Source of the DNA: CALINB01 sp938045325
GTDB lineage: Bacteria; Pseudomonadota; Alphaproteobacteria; Rhodospirillales; CALINB01
Length of the DNA: 64,000 nt
Assembly (NCBI GenBank): GCA_038114465.1
Contig: JAYNQW010000002.1
Coordinates: 1-64,000 of the forward strand
Direction: 5' to 3'
This document shows positions 34,777 through 43,842 of this stretch, one piece after another (position 1 is the first letter of the stretch; each line of letters begins with the position of its first letter). The translations under genes were made by a program, and so were the position numbers. The notes under the pieces are model-generated. The model ran no database searches, was not told the DNA's origin, and saw only the letters and a list, made by a program, of their open reading frames with translations.

Positions 34777-35622
34777 ATGACCAAACCTCGCCATGTTTCG
34801 ATCGGTTCCGTAACGCTGGGCAATGATTTGCCGTTAGCGGTGATTGCAGGGCCGTGTCAGATGGAAAGCCGGGCGCATGCGCTCGAAATATCGGGTGCAA
34901 TAAAGGAAATCACCGACAAGATAGGCATCGGGCTGATTTATAAAACTTCATACGATAAAGCGAACCGGACCAGTAACGAAAGTCCACGCGGTTTAGGTCT
35001 TGATGACTCCTTAGCCGTTTTCAATGAAGTGCGCGAAACAACTGGTTGCCCTGTGCTGACAGACGTTCATGAAAACGACCACTGCGCCGTCCTCGCCGAT
35101 GCTGTTGATGTGCTGCAAATTCCTGCATTTTTATGCCGGCAAACGGATCTGCTTGTTGCCGCCGGCGAAACTGGAAAACCGATCAACGTTAAAAAAGGCC
35201 AATTCCTGGCACCGTGGGATATGGCGAACGTCGTGAAGAAGATCGAAAGCACCGGTAATGAAAAAGTCACGGTCTGCGAACGAGGCGCAAGTTTTGGATA
35301 CAACACGCTTGTGTCTGACATGCGCGCGCTGCCGATCATGGCCCAGACCGGCTGCCCGGTGGTGTTTGATGCGACCCATTCCGTGCAGCAACCCGGCGGG
35401 CAGGGTACTTCGTCGGGGGGCGACCGGCGTTTTGCCCCCGTATTGGCTCGCGCCGCTGTTTCGGTCGGTGTTGCCGCCGTTTTTATGGAAGTGCATGAGG
35501 ACCCGGATAACGCCCCCAGTGATGGCCCCAATATGATTCATTTAAAGGACCTCGCCGGTATTCTCAAAACCTTGAAAGAACTCGATGGCATTGCCAAAGC
35601 TAATCCGATAACAATCAACTAA
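34777..35622 (+). CDS. kdsA: 3-deoxy-8-phosphooctulonate (KDO-8-P) synthase
   Basis: KdsA condenses PEP and arabinose 5-phosphate to KDO-8-P for the lipopolysaccharide inner core. The 281-residue TIM barrel shows IAGPCQMES, IYKTSYDKANRTS, LTDVHE, LQIPAFLCRQTDL, GQFLAPWDM and FDATHSVQQPGG. The Cys of AGPC indicates the metal-dependent class (the class without metal has Asn there). It lies 17 bases after pyrG and 28 before eno. Confidence 0.96.
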   Translation: MTKPRHVSIGSVTLGNDLPLAVIAGPCQMESRAHALEISGAIKEITDKIGIGLIYKTSYDKANRTSNESPRGLGLDDSLAVFNEVRETTGCPVLTDVHENDHCAVLADAVDVLQIPAFLCRQTDLLVAAGETGKPINVKKGQFLAPWDMANVVKKIESTGNEKVTVCERGASFGYNTLVSDMRALPIMAQTGCPVVFDATHSVQQPGGQGTSSGGDRRFAPVLARAAVSVGVAAVFMEVHEDPDNAPSDGPNMIHLKDLAGILKTLKELDGIAKANPITIN

Positions 35623-35650
35623 CGCAATCACCCCAGGAAGAGACGTAATT

Positions 35651-36925
35651 ATGACCGATATTCTCGATATCCATGCCCGCGAAATTCTCGACTCCCGCGG
35701 CAACCCCACCATTGAAGTTGATGTGGTGCTGGAGACAGGCGCCATGGGCCGGGCGGCTGTGCCGTCAGGTGCATCGACCGGCGCGCATGAAGCGGTCGAA
35801 CTGCGTGATGGTGATAAAAAGCGTTACGGCGGCAAAGGGGTATTGAACGCCGTCGAATCCGTCAACGGCGAAATTCTCGATGCCTTAAGCGGTATGGACG
35901 CCGAAGATCAAATCATGCTGGACCGGGTCATGTGTGATCTCGACGGTTCGCCGAATAAATCCGTGTTAGGAGCGAATGCGATCCTTGGCGTGAGTTTAGC
36001 GGTGGCAAAAGCAGCTGCCGATGAAGCGGACTTGCCGTTATACAAATATCTCGGCGGACCGCACGCGCACATCCTGCCGGTGCCGATGATGAATATCGTC
36101 AACGGTGGCGCGCACGCGGACAATCCCATCGATATTCAGGAATTTATGATCATGCCGGTCGGGGCCGATAACATCGCCGATGCGGTGCGCATGGGTGCCG
36201 AAACGTTTCAGGCGTTAAAAAAAGCGCTATCGGATGCGGGCCACTCGACTAACGTTGGCGATGAAGGCGGGTTTGCGCCGGCGCTGAGCAGCACCGATGA
36301 AGCGCTCGGATTTGTCATGAAGTCCATTGAGACGGCGGGGTATAAGCCGGGTGATGACATCGTTCTTGCGCTCGATGCGGCCTCGACGGAATTTTACAAC
36401 AAAGGAAAATATCACCTCGAAGGTGAGGGCAAAAAACTCGATGCCGACGGCATGGTGAAGTACTACAAGAAACTGGTGAAGAACTATCCGATCGTTTCTA
36501 TTGAAGACGGCATGTCCGAAGACGATTGGGATGGTTGGGAAGCCCTCACGGAAGAGATCGGCGATGACGTTCAACTCGTCGGCGACGATTTGTTTGTGAC
36601 CAATCCCGAACGGTTGCGCGACGGGATAGAAAAAGGGGTTGCGAACTCAATCCTGGTTAAGGTCAATCAGATCGGCACATTGTCGGAAACCCTGGAAGCG
36701 GTCGAGACGGCACACCGTGCAGGTTATACCTCGGTCATTTCTCATCGTTCCGGTGAAACGGAAGACTCGACCATTGCCGATATCGCGGTTGCGACCAACG
36801 CGGGGCAGATCAAAACCGGCTCTTTGAGCCGCTCGGACCGGCTGGCCAAATACAATCAGCTGATCCGCATCGAAGAAGATCTCGACGTGCAGGCCGAATA
36901 TGCAGGTAAATCGATCCTTAAATAA
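35651..36925 (+). CDS. eno: Enolase
   Basis: Enolase converts 2-phosphoglycerate to PEP. The 424-residue protein has the N-terminal AREILDSRGNPTIEVDV, PSGASTGAHEAVELRDGD with the mobile loop, the catalytic DEGGFAP, VSIEDGMSEDDW, LVGDDLFVTNP, and the signature ILVKVNQIGTLSET with the catalytic Lys, then VISHRSGETEDSTIADIAV. Its PEP is used by the neighbouring kdsA as well as by glycolysis and so precedes the pdh genes functionally. Confidence 0.98.
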   Translation: MTDILDIHAREILDSRGNPTIEVDVVLETGAMGRAAVPSGASTGAHEAVELRDGDKKRYGGKGVLNAVESVNGEILDALSGMDAEDQIMLDRVMCDLDGSPNKSVLGANAILGVSLAVAKAAADEADLPLYKYLGGPHAHILPVPMMNIVNGGAHADNPIDIQEFMIMPVGADNIADAVRMGAETFQALKKALSDAGHSTNVGDEGGFAPALSSTDEALGFVMKSIETAGYKPGDDIVLALDAASTEFYNKGKYHLEGEGKKLDADGMVKYYKKLVKNYPIVSIEDGMSEDDWDGWEALTEEIGDDVQLVGDDLFVTNPERLRDGIEKGVANSILVKVNQIGTLSETLEAVETAHRAGYTSVISHRSGETEDSTIADIAVATNAGQIKTGSLSRSDRLAKYNQLIRIEEDLDVQAEYAGKSILK

Positions 36926-37136
36926 TGGCACTCAACGCGAGGTGATCTTAAAGCGCTGATTGACATCACTGGACCAGCATTTGTACTTATTTCAAAATTG
37001 CGTGAGTGACAGTTGAGTCAAACTGCCGAAGTGCGCGTATTAACCACTTGCGAGTTAACAATCTTGCAACGTTTTCTTAAATCTTTCGTGGCAAAAATAA
37101 CCTTAAGAAAAAACGAATTCCAGAACGGAATCTAAA

Positions 37137-37463
37137 ATGAATATTCTCAGGGAACTGCGCAGGCGCGCCCGATTTGTGGTGGGCCCTGTCTTGGGGATTT
37201 GCGCGGTCAGTTATTTTGCCTATCACGCGATTCACGGTGATCGCGGCATTCTGGCGTTGCGCCAATACACTCAAAAAGTCGAAGAGGCGCGTGATAAGAA
37301 TTCGACATTGCTCGCTCATAAAAGCATTCTTGAAAATCGCGTCAGGGGACTGAATCCCAACCATCTCGATCCTGATCTGCTCGAGGAACAAGCCCGCGTG
37401 ATGATTAATTACGGTTATCCGGACGAAACTGTCATCCTGCTGGATGTCAATCCAGGGCCGTAA
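37137..37463 (+). CDS. ftsB: FtsB/DivIC-type septum protein
   Basis: The 108-residue protein has a short basic cytoplasmic N-terminus, one membrane helix (about 16-34), and a coiled-coil (about 40-75; LALRQYTQKVEEARDKNSTL in part) followed by NHLDPDLLEEQARVMINYGYPDE, the usual FtsB C-terminal segment. FtsB bridges FtsL and FtsQ in the divisome. The eno-ftsB pairing is standard; in many alphaproteobacteria pdhA comes next, but here 9.8 kb of other genes intervene. Confidence 0.9.
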   Translation: MNILRELRRRARFVVGPVLGICAVSYFAYHAIHGDRGILALRQYTQKVEEARDKNSTLLAHKSILENRVRGLNPNHLDPDLLEEQARVMINYGYPDETVILLDVNPGP

Positions 37464-37529
37464 GCCAACTCATTTGCGCCCTTAGTATGCTTATGGTACT
37501 CCTCGGTATACACAACCGGGGAGCTATAC

Positions 37530-39191
37530 ATGCCTAAAATGTCCGGCGGCCAGGCCGTTATCAAATCCTTAGAAGCGGAAGGCGCCGAAGTCGCGTTCGG
37601 TGTTATGGGCAGCACGTTAATGCCGACGTATGATGCCTTGTGTGACAGTCCGATCCGCCTGATTGCACCGCGTAGTGAAGACGGTGCCGGGCATATGGCG
37701 GATGCGGCCTGCCGGGTTGCGGGTGGTGAGCCGGGTGTTTTATTGACGACCGTCGGCCCCGGGGCGGCGGGTGCGATCGGCGCCATGGGCGAGGCTTATA
37801 ACGAGTCCTGGCCGATGCTTCATATATCGACACAAGTACCCAGCCAATTCGTTGATAAACAAAAGGGCGTCTATCACGACGGCCCCGATCAGATGAAACT
37901 GTTTAAAACGGTGTCGTCCTGGCAGCACCGAATTACGAAGGTTGGTGAAATTCCTGAGGCGATCAACGAAGCTTATCGGCGCATGCGGACCGGTAGACCG
38001 CGGCCGGTGTTCCTCGAAATTCCGTCGGATGTATTGAATGCCGAAGCCAACGCGAAAATTTTGCCGTCGGCAAACATCGCGCAGCCGTCACTGCCGAAAA
38101 AAGCCATTGCCGATGCAATCAAGCGCATCAAGAAAGCAAAAAATCCGATTTTGTGGGTCGGCGGGGGTGCGGTTAAGTCTAAGGCTATGGCGGAAGTCAA
38201 AGAAATCGCCGAACGCTTGCAGACACCCGTGTTTTGCACCAATGGATCAAAAGGCGTTTTGCCTGACGATCATCCGTTATCCCTCGGCAATATGCTGTCG
38301 GTCAGTAATGTTCTTCAGGAAGAAGTCTTGGCGAAAAGCGACTTGGTGATTGCCGTTGGCACCCGGTTTTCGCAGCGCGCGACCAAGCAATGGACCGTGC
38401 CGATGCCGAAAAACATTATTCACATTGATATCGATAAAAATGAATTCGGCCGCAATTATAAACCCAAGGTCGCCGTGAAGGGTGATGCTAAGGCCGTGCT
38501 CCAGGCGATGCTAACCGGGCTTGAGCAAGAAGGGATTTCGGCAAAAGAAAATCGTACCGGCAAAACGCAGGAATTTAAAAAGAAAGCCTTGGAAGAACTA
38601 AAAAAGCGCCAGCCGGCGGAATTTAATTTATTGCAGGATATCCGTAAGGCGTTGCCGCGCGATGCGATCGTCGCTTCACAATCTATTATGGGACATTGGA
38701 CCCGTTTCGGTTTGGAGTGCTACCAGCCGGGCTGTTTCCTGTTTGCTAGTACGTACGGATCGATGGGCTTTTCATTTCATGCGGCCATCGGCGCGAAGGC
38801 GCGTTATCCGGACCGGACCGTGGTTTCATTTTGTGGTGACGGTGGTTTTATGTTCGGCAGCGGGGAGATGGCGACGATCCAGAAATACAATCTCAACATG
38901 CCGATCGTAATTTTCAACAACGGCGGTTATTCCATCCTGCGCCAGCGCCAAGAGATGAAATACGGCCGCCATATCGGCACCGAACTCTCCAATCCCGATT
39001 TCATGAAATTTGCGGAATCTTTCGGCTTCAAAGGCGTTCGGGTCAATGAGGTCGGTGAAGTCGCTCCTCGTATCGAAGAAGCGCTGGCGGACGGCAAGAC
39101 CTGGGTGATCGAAGTGCCTATCGAGTTTGCCGGTTACCGCTCGGCCGCCGAGACCGAACAACTGCTGCGCGGTGCGACGAAGACCGTGTAA
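37530..39191 (+). CDS. Thiamine-diphosphate-dependent enzyme of the acetolactate synthase/benzoylformate decarboxylase superfamily
   Basis: The 553-residue protein has an N-terminal PYR domain (about 5-170) with the activating Glu at about residue 50 (PRSEDGAGHMADAA), a central Rossmann-like domain (about 190-330; ILWVGGGAVKSK) and a C-terminal PP domain with GDG at about 436 and NN about 26 residues later, the ThDP motif. The substrate is not fixed by these motifs: acetolactate synthase, sulfoacetaldehyde acetyltransferase, oxalyl-CoA or aromatic 2-oxoacid decarboxylases share them. No small regulatory subunit follows, which argues against a biosynthetic acetolactate synthase. It heads the rightward unit with the two cupins. 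Confidence 0.82.
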   Translation: MPKMSGGQAVIKSLEAEGAEVAFGVMGSTLMPTYDALCDSPIRLIAPRSEDGAGHMADAACRVAGGEPGVLLTTVGPGAAGAIGAMGEAYNESWPMLHISTQVPSQFVDKQKGVYHDGPDQMKLFKTVSSWQHRITKVGEIPEAINEAYRRMRTGRPRPVFLEIPSDVLNAEANAKILPSANIAQPSLPKKAIADAIKRIKKAKNPILWVGGGAVKSKAMAEVKEIAERLQTPVFCTNGSKGVLPDDHPLSLGNMLSVSNVLQEEVLAKSDLVIAVGTRFSQRATKQWTVPMPKNIIHIDIDKNEFGRNYKPKVAVKGDAKAVLQAMLTGLEQEGISAKENRTGKTQEFKKKALEELKKRQPAEFNLLQDIRKALPRDAIVASQSIMGHWTRFGLECYQPGCFLFASTYGSMGFSFHAAIGAKARYPDRTVVSFCGDGGFMFGSGEMATIQKYNLNMPIVIFNNGGYSILRQRQEMKYGRHIGTELSNPDFMKFAESFGFKGVRVNEVGEVAPRIEEALADGKTWVIEVPIEFAGYRSAAETEQLLRGATKTV

Positions 39192-39272
39192 GGGGTTTTG
39201 ACTTGGCTCAAGGTAAGGCGTGACGAAGAAGCTATATTCACGGTATAAATTTGTAGAATTCAGAGGCTTTGG

Positions 39273-39788
39273 ATGACCTATACGCTCGAAAAACTGGCAA
39301 AAAACTGCCACGACGAATTGGCCAAGGATCCCGTTGTCGGGCGGGCGGCGATGTGCCGCCATCTTGAAGAGGCGTTGAAGGATCCGGCGTTTGTTAAAGC
39401 AAATGCGGGGCCCGATCAAACATCGCCTCGTCATCTTCTTTATGAGGATCCAGAATTCAAATTTTGCATCCTGACTCACTATTACCCGGCTGGAAAGCAT
39501 GTCGGTCCGCACGATCACGGACCGACCTGGGCGATTTACGGCCAGGCCGAAGGCACCACGACGATGACCGTTTGGCGGGTCGAGGAAAAGGACGAAGCTA
39601 AAAATACGGGTAAAGCCTCACCGGTAAAAACATATGATATGACACCCGGCGTGACCCGGTTTTACGATGTCGGCGTCGTGCATTCGCCGCGTCGTGATGT
39701 CGAGACCCGGGTGATCCGGATCGAAGGCATCAATCAAGACACGTTTACCCGTATCGATTACGAACCAGTTGATAACGCTGTCGCTTAG
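39273..39788 (+). CDS. Cupin, thiol-dioxygenase-like (first tandem copy)
   Basis: The 171-residue cupin has His80 and His82 in GPHDHGPTWAIYGQAEG and His137 in VVHSPRR. The three His, with this spacing, resemble the Fe(II) facial triad of cysteine and 3-mercaptopropionate dioxygenases (His86/88/140 in mammalian cysteine dioxygenase). An N-terminal helical part (about 1-50) also resembles that family. Activity is inferred only; other roles for small cupins, such as isomerase or ligand sensing, remain open. It is about half identical to the next gene, from which it is separated by 23 bases. Confidence 0.72.
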   Translation: MTYTLEKLAKNCHDELAKDPVVGRAAMCRHLEEALKDPAFVKANAGPDQTSPRHLLYEDPEFKFCILTHYYPAGKHVGPHDHGPTWAIYGQAEGTTTMTVWRVEEKDEAKNTGKASPVKTYDMTPGVTRFYDVGVVHSPRRDVETRVIRIEGINQDTFTRIDYEPVDNAVA

Positions 39789-39811
39789 ATATCATAAGGA
39801 GGAAAAAAAGA

Positions 39812-40327
39812 ATGGCTTATACACTCGAACAGTTTTCCCAGGAATGCCACGACGCCTATAAGGCGGATCAAGGCGAAAAGGGGCTTGAACAAGTTCGCCA
39901 GTGCTTGGAAAAAGCGCTTCGGGATGAAGCGTTCGTGAGCACCCACATGGGGCCGGACAACACCAACCCACGCACGATCCTTTATGAAGATCCTGAGTTC
40001 GGATTTTGCATCGTCGCGCATGTTCACACTGGTCCGAAAGGCGGCCATCCGCATGATCATGGGCCAACCTGGGCGATTTATGGTCAGGCCGAAGGCACGA
40101 CGACAATGACGGAATGGAAAGTCGTGAAGCAAGGTTCAGCCAGCGAGCCGACATTGGTTGAGCCGGAAAAAACCTACGAAATGACTCCGGGCACGGCGGT
40201 TGCCTATCCGCCGCACACGGTGCATTCACCGGATCGCAAGGCTTCGACGAAATTGATCCGCATCGAGGGCAAGAACCTTGATCACGTCGAGCGCAATCCC
40301 TACAAAGCGGCTAATGAAGCGGCTTAA
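39812..40327 (+). CDS. Cupin, thiol-dioxygenase-like (second tandem copy)
   Basis: This 171-residue paralogue of the preceding gene keeps the HDHGPTWAIYGQAEGTTTM core (His81, His83) and a third His at 138 (TVHSP), so both copies look metal-competent. The N-terminal helices differ more (CHDAYKADQGEKG). A strong AAGGAGG ribosome site precedes the ATG. It is the last gene of the rightward unit, which ends at the hairpin at 40352-40381. Retention of both copies with intact ligands suggests two substrates or a heteromer (inference). Confidence 0.72.
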   Translation: MAYTLEQFSQECHDAYKADQGEKGLEQVRQCLEKALRDEAFVSTHMGPDNTNPRTILYEDPEFGFCIVAHVHTGPKGGHPHDHGPTWAIYGQAEGTTTMTEWKVVKQGSASEPTLVEPEKTYEMTPGTAVAYPPHTVHSPDRKASTKLIRIEGKNLDHVERNPYKAANEAA

Positions 40328-40342
40328 TTTCGCGTTTATTAC

Positions 40343-40381
40343 AAAAAAAAGACGGGGTGCGGGAACGCATCCCGTTTTTTT
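40343..40381. terminator. Bidirectional terminator between the second cupin and the convergent PrpD-like gene
   Basis: Ten-pair stem ACGGGGTGCG (40352-40361) with CGCATCCCGT (40366-40375), one G-U pair, GGAA tetraloop, A-tract before and T-tract after (40375-40381). It serves both converging units. Confidence 0.9.
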
Positions 40382-40392
40382 ATGCCTGCGAT

Positions 40393-41778
40393 TTATTCCG
40401 CTGCTTCGGCTAAGGCTGCCGGGGTGATGAGAATATCCATCAGCGGCGTTATATCTTTTAGGTTTGCCATGTCATCGACAAGAGCGACAACCTTATCGGC
40501 TTGTGCCTTTGTGAGCGGCGGCATGACACATCCGTAAAACTTTTCCAGCCGTTCTTCTCGGGGCAGAGGGACCCCTTGCATGCCGCGAAGCTTAGCACAC
40601 TTGTGTTCGAGAACCTGGCCACCGGTCGTACGCACGCGGACGACAACCCAGGAATCAGGAAAATCGCCAGGAATGGACTCGGTTTCGTTGAGTTTTACTT
40701 TGGGGAGCAAGGTTTCCATATCGTCGGCGAAGCGCCGTTCGTTGGTGAAGCTTTGAATGGTGCATTGCCGGTCTAATAAACCGATGCAGGCGGCATACTG
40801 CAGACTGAACTTGCCTTCGAGCCCGGATCGCGGACTCGGCCTGTCGACCAGTTTGGTCGGCGGATAGTCTACTTCAACGGCGGCGATGTCTTCGGCTTTT
40901 AAGTCGTGCTCCTTGGCGAGGTCGGTGGCACCTTCAATCGTGCGGTGGGTGGAATACTTCGCCGGGTATCGTTTAAAGCTGACCCCGGGATCGACCATGC
41001 GATAGGGATCGCCAAAACCTTTGATGAGAAGTTCCGGTTCGCAATTTTCGATACCGTCATAAAACGTGCTGAAATAGTTGCCCTCACCGAAAATATCTTC
41101 GGCACCGGTAAAACCGAGATTTGCTAAGTGTGCGGCTTCGAGGCCCATGCGCGCGCCGTGGCCACTGTGGCTTGGTTTGGTCATGGTACCGTGGTTTGCC
41201 GTTAGTGAGCTGCATCGTGAACCGGCGATGCCATATGCCATGCGGAACTGATCGGCATCGAGCTTGAGCAGTTTACCGACGCCCGTGGTGCTGCCCATGG
41301 TTCCCGACACACTCGGGTGATGGAAGGTGCCACCAGTGTTCATGCCGGCGGACGCGACCCGGATGCGTCCCTGAACTTCGAAGGCCAGCACTATGGCGAG
41401 GAGAACATCCGTACCCGGCAGTTTATTACGCTCGGCTGTTGCTAAAATGGCTGGGATGGTTGGTGAAGCCGGATGATTGCGCGGCCACCAAGTGTTGTCG
41501 TAATCCAACGCATGGCATAACACGCCATTGGCATAAGCAGCGTTCAGCATGGATGTCTTAAACCCACCGCCGATCACGCTGGCATCGCCCGTGCCACCGC
41601 TCATCAGTTGTGTGTATTCAAGCGTGATCCGCCCAAGCCCTAAAGGCTCATTCACACCGGCAACGGTTGTACCAATGGCGTCCAAGAGAACTTGGCGCGC
41701 AATTTCAACGGCTTCATCCGGGATATCTTCAAATGATGTTCCGGCAATGATATCGGCAAGTTTTTGGGTCAAGGACAT
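40393..41778 (-). CDS. MmgE/PrpD family protein (first of two)
   Basis: The 461-residue protein fits the MmgE/PrpD family: an all-helical N-terminal domain (about 1-270, LSLTQKLADIIAGTSF... with CHALDYDNTWWPRNHP and GIAGSRCSSLTANHGTMTKPSHSGHGARMG) and a C-terminal mixed domain (about 275-440, KRYPAKYSTHRTIEGATDLA). Known members include 2-methylcitrate dehydratase, cis-aconitate decarboxylase and iminodisuccinate-acting enzymes, so some beta-elimination or decarboxylation of a polycarboxylate is expected. The substrate is unknown. It is the only leftward gene in the region and is divergent from the small membrane protein gene. Confidence 0.85.
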   Translation of the reverse strand: MSLTQKLADIIAGTSFEDIPDEAVEIARQVLLDAIGTTVAGVNEPLGLGRITLEYTQLMSGGTGDASVIGGGFKTSMLNAAYANGVLCHALDYDNTWWPRNHPASPTIPAILATAERNKLPGTDVLLAIVLAFEVQGRIRVASAGMNTGGTFHHPSVSGTMGSTTGVGKLLKLDADQFRMAYGIAGSRCSSLTANHGTMTKPSHSGHGARMGLEAAHLANLGFTGAEDIFGEGNYFSTFYDGIENCEPELLIKGFGDPYRMVDPGVSFKRYPAKYSTHRTIEGATDLAKEHDLKAEDIAAVEVDYPPTKLVDRPSPRSGLEGKFSLQYAACIGLLDRQCTIQSFTNERRFADDMETLLPKVKLNETESIPGDFPDSWVVVRVRTTGGQVLEHKCAKLRGMQGVPLPREERLEKFYGCVMPPLTKAQADKVVALVDDMANLKDITPLMDILITPAALAEAAE

Positions 41779-41902
41779 GGTGAGCCTCCTTACAGGAGTT
41801 TAGCGCTTATCGGTTTAAGCCGCCAATAGACTCTAATAAGCAGCACCCTTATCATGAAAATAAGGAGCGTTTCCTTCACGTTTCAATCGTAGGAGGCAGG
41901 AT

Positions 41903-42298
41903 ATGGTGAAAAATATCGCAATCGGCACAGTTACCGTTTTTGTTCTGTGGGCCGGGCTTGAATGGGTCATACATGGCATTCTTTTAAAACCGCTCTACAT
42001 GGACACCAAACAGCTTTGGCGGCCGGACTCGGACGTCAATATGGGGCTTTATTTCACGGTTATCTTTCTAGTCGCGGCTGCCTTTACGGCTATTTATGTA
42101 AAACTCGTTTCTCCCAAAAATATACGCACTGCACTTATTTACGGTGCCATCCTCGGTTTCGGTATGGGACTCAGCGACAGTTACATCGATTACGTCTTTA
42201 TGCCGATTCCTTATGAACTCGCTCTTTGTTGGTTCCTGGCAATCTGGTTTGAGGTGACTTTGGCCGGCGCTGCTTTGGGATTCGTCATTCAAGAATAA
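41903..42298 (+). CDS. Small four-helix membrane protein
   Basis: This 131-residue protein has four hydrophobic segments (about 4-26, 48-66, 76-98, 106-129) and a short periplasmic or cytoplasmic loop (KPLYMDTKQLWRPDSDV). I do not recognise a named family with confidence; it resembles small DUF-type membrane proteins. An AGGAGGCAGG site precedes ATG 41903. It begins the rightward unit with the second PrpD-like gene (18-base spacing), so a role in transport or membrane association of that pathway is possible but unproven. Confidence 0.7.
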   Translation: MVKNIAIGTVTVFVLWAGLEWVIHGILLKPLYMDTKQLWRPDSDVNMGLYFTVIFLVAAAFTAIYVKLVSPKNIRTALIYGAILGFGMGLSDSYIDYVFMPIPYELALCWFLAIWFEVTLAGAALGFVIQE

Positions 42299-42316
42299 CG
42301 GGGCTAAAACTATCTT

Positions 42317-43828
42317 ATGAAAACACATGAAGTTCGCGTTCATCCCGCTCTGCCTTGGCTCGAAAAGGAAGAGCATTTAGCTTGGAAGTTGGCTGAAGTC
42401 GCGACCGATAACGAACCGCTCGACGATGAAGCAGCGGCCATGGCGATCAATCGGATCATTGATATTGCCGGCGTGTCTGTTGCCGCAATCAATCGAACAC
42501 CCGTTCTCAATACCCGTACGCAAGCATTGGCTCATCCCCGTTCACCGGGGGCGACCCTTATCGGGCTTCCCAACGATAGCCGTGTCGAGTGTGAATGGGT
42601 GGCCATGGCCAATACGGCGGCCTCACGAGAGTTGGACTGGCATGATACGGCTTACGGTGCGGACGCCTCTCATCCGTGTGAAAACATTTCCGCCATCATT
42701 GCTGTCGCTCAACAGTGCGGCAAGGGCGGCGCCGAAGTGCTGCGCGGCATTCTCACGGCTTACGAGGTCCATCTTTGTCTTGCCAAGGGGCTTAAATACC
42801 GACCCTATAAAATGGATCATCAAGCGTTGATCGGCCCGTCTGTTGCCGCCGGGCTCGGCACCTTGCTGGGTCTCGATACCGACACTGTGTTTCAAGCGAT
42901 TAATTATGCAACGCACATTTGTCTTGCCACCCGGCAAGGACGCAAAGGCATGCCGTCAAGTTGGAAGGCTTATGCACCGGGTCACTTTGCGAAGCTCGGC
43001 GTTGAATCCGTCGACCGTGCCATGCGCGGGGAAACCAGCCCGGCACCGATCTTCGAAGGGGATATGAGCCTCATCGCGACCGTATTGGGTGGTCCCGACC
43101 AAGTTTATCAAGTGCCGTTGCCGGAAAAAGGTGAGCCGAAACGGTCCATCCTCGAATCCTATACCAAGGAATATTCCGTAAGCTCGCACGGACAAAGTGT
43201 CGTCGATTTGGCGCGTAAAATGAAACCGCAAATAAGCGACCTGGAAGATGTCGAAAAGGCCGTGCTCCATTTCCGTCACGAGAGCCATTTGATTACAGGC
43301 TGCGGCGCCAAGGATCATGCGTTGATGTATGACCCCAAGGCCGATAAACGCTTCCTCGATCACAGCTCAATGTACTGTTTTGCCGTTTCGCTCGAAGACG
43401 GCGGCTGGAACAATGTCGCCAATTACACGCCGGAAAGGGCACAACGGGAGAGCACGGTTCGCTTATGGCAAAGAATTTCTACAGTCGAAGACGACGAATG
43501 GAATGACAGGTTTGATAACCGTGATGGACTCGAAAAAGACACCGGCTTGAAAGCCGTTGTGACAATGAAGGACGGTACGGAAATTATTGATGAAATACCC
43601 GTCGCCGATGCCCATCCCCGGGGTGCGCGGCCCTTCGACCGGCCACGCTATATCGAAAAATTTGACGGCTTAATTAAAGGGGCTGTCGTTCAATCCGAAC
43701 GGGACCGGTATATCGACTTGGTTGAACGGCTTGGCAGCCTTACGAAAGACGAGGTTTCAGAACTGAATATCCAGGTTGATCCTTCAAAAATTGAAGGCAC
43801 CAAACGGGATGACAGGGGTATTTTTTAA
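42317..43828 (+). CDS. MmgE/PrpD family protein (second of two), 2-methylcitrate-dehydratase-like
   Basis: The 503-residue protein is longer than the first copy and closer to authentic PrpD: it shows TAASRELDWHDTAYG, with the His-Asp pair, CENISAIIAVAQQ, AYEVHLCLAKG and MPSSWKAYAPGHFAKLG in the N-terminal domain, and YSVSSHGQSVVDLA and HLITGCGAKDHALMYDPKADKRFLDHS in the C-terminal domain. PrpD dehydrates 2-methylcitrate to 2-methyl-cis-aconitate. No prpB or prpC is adjacent, so a full methylcitrate cycle is not encoded here; the homocitrate-synthase-like gene two positions on could make its hydroxyacid substrate (inference). Confidence 0.85.
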   Translation: MKTHEVRVHPALPWLEKEEHLAWKLAEVATDNEPLDDEAAAMAINRIIDIAGVSVAAINRTPVLNTRTQALAHPRSPGATLIGLPNDSRVECEWVAMANTAASRELDWHDTAYGADASHPCENISAIIAVAQQCGKGGAEVLRGILTAYEVHLCLAKGLKYRPYKMDHQALIGPSVAAGLGTLLGLDTDTVFQAINYATHICLATRQGRKGMPSSWKAYAPGHFAKLGVESVDRAMRGETSPAPIFEGDMSLIATVLGGPDQVYQVPLPEKGEPKRSILESYTKEYSVSSHGQSVVDLARKMKPQISDLEDVEKAVLHFRHESHLITGCGAKDHALMYDPKADKRFLDHSSMYCFAVSLEDGGWNNVANYTPERAQRESTVRLWQRISTVEDDEWNDRFDNRDGLEKDTGLKAVVTMKDGTEIIDEIPVADAHPRGARPFDRPRYIEKFDGLIKGAVVQSERDRYIDLVERLGSLTKDEVSELNIQVDPSKIEGTKRDDRGIF

Positions 43829-43842
43829 AGGCAAAAACATTA

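Noticed and set aside
37040..37058. TTAAC...GTTAA pair upstream of ftsB as a CtrA-type site
   Set aside because: The CtrA consensus needs TTAA-N7-TTAA; here the spacing is 11 between TTAA units, so I do not call it.
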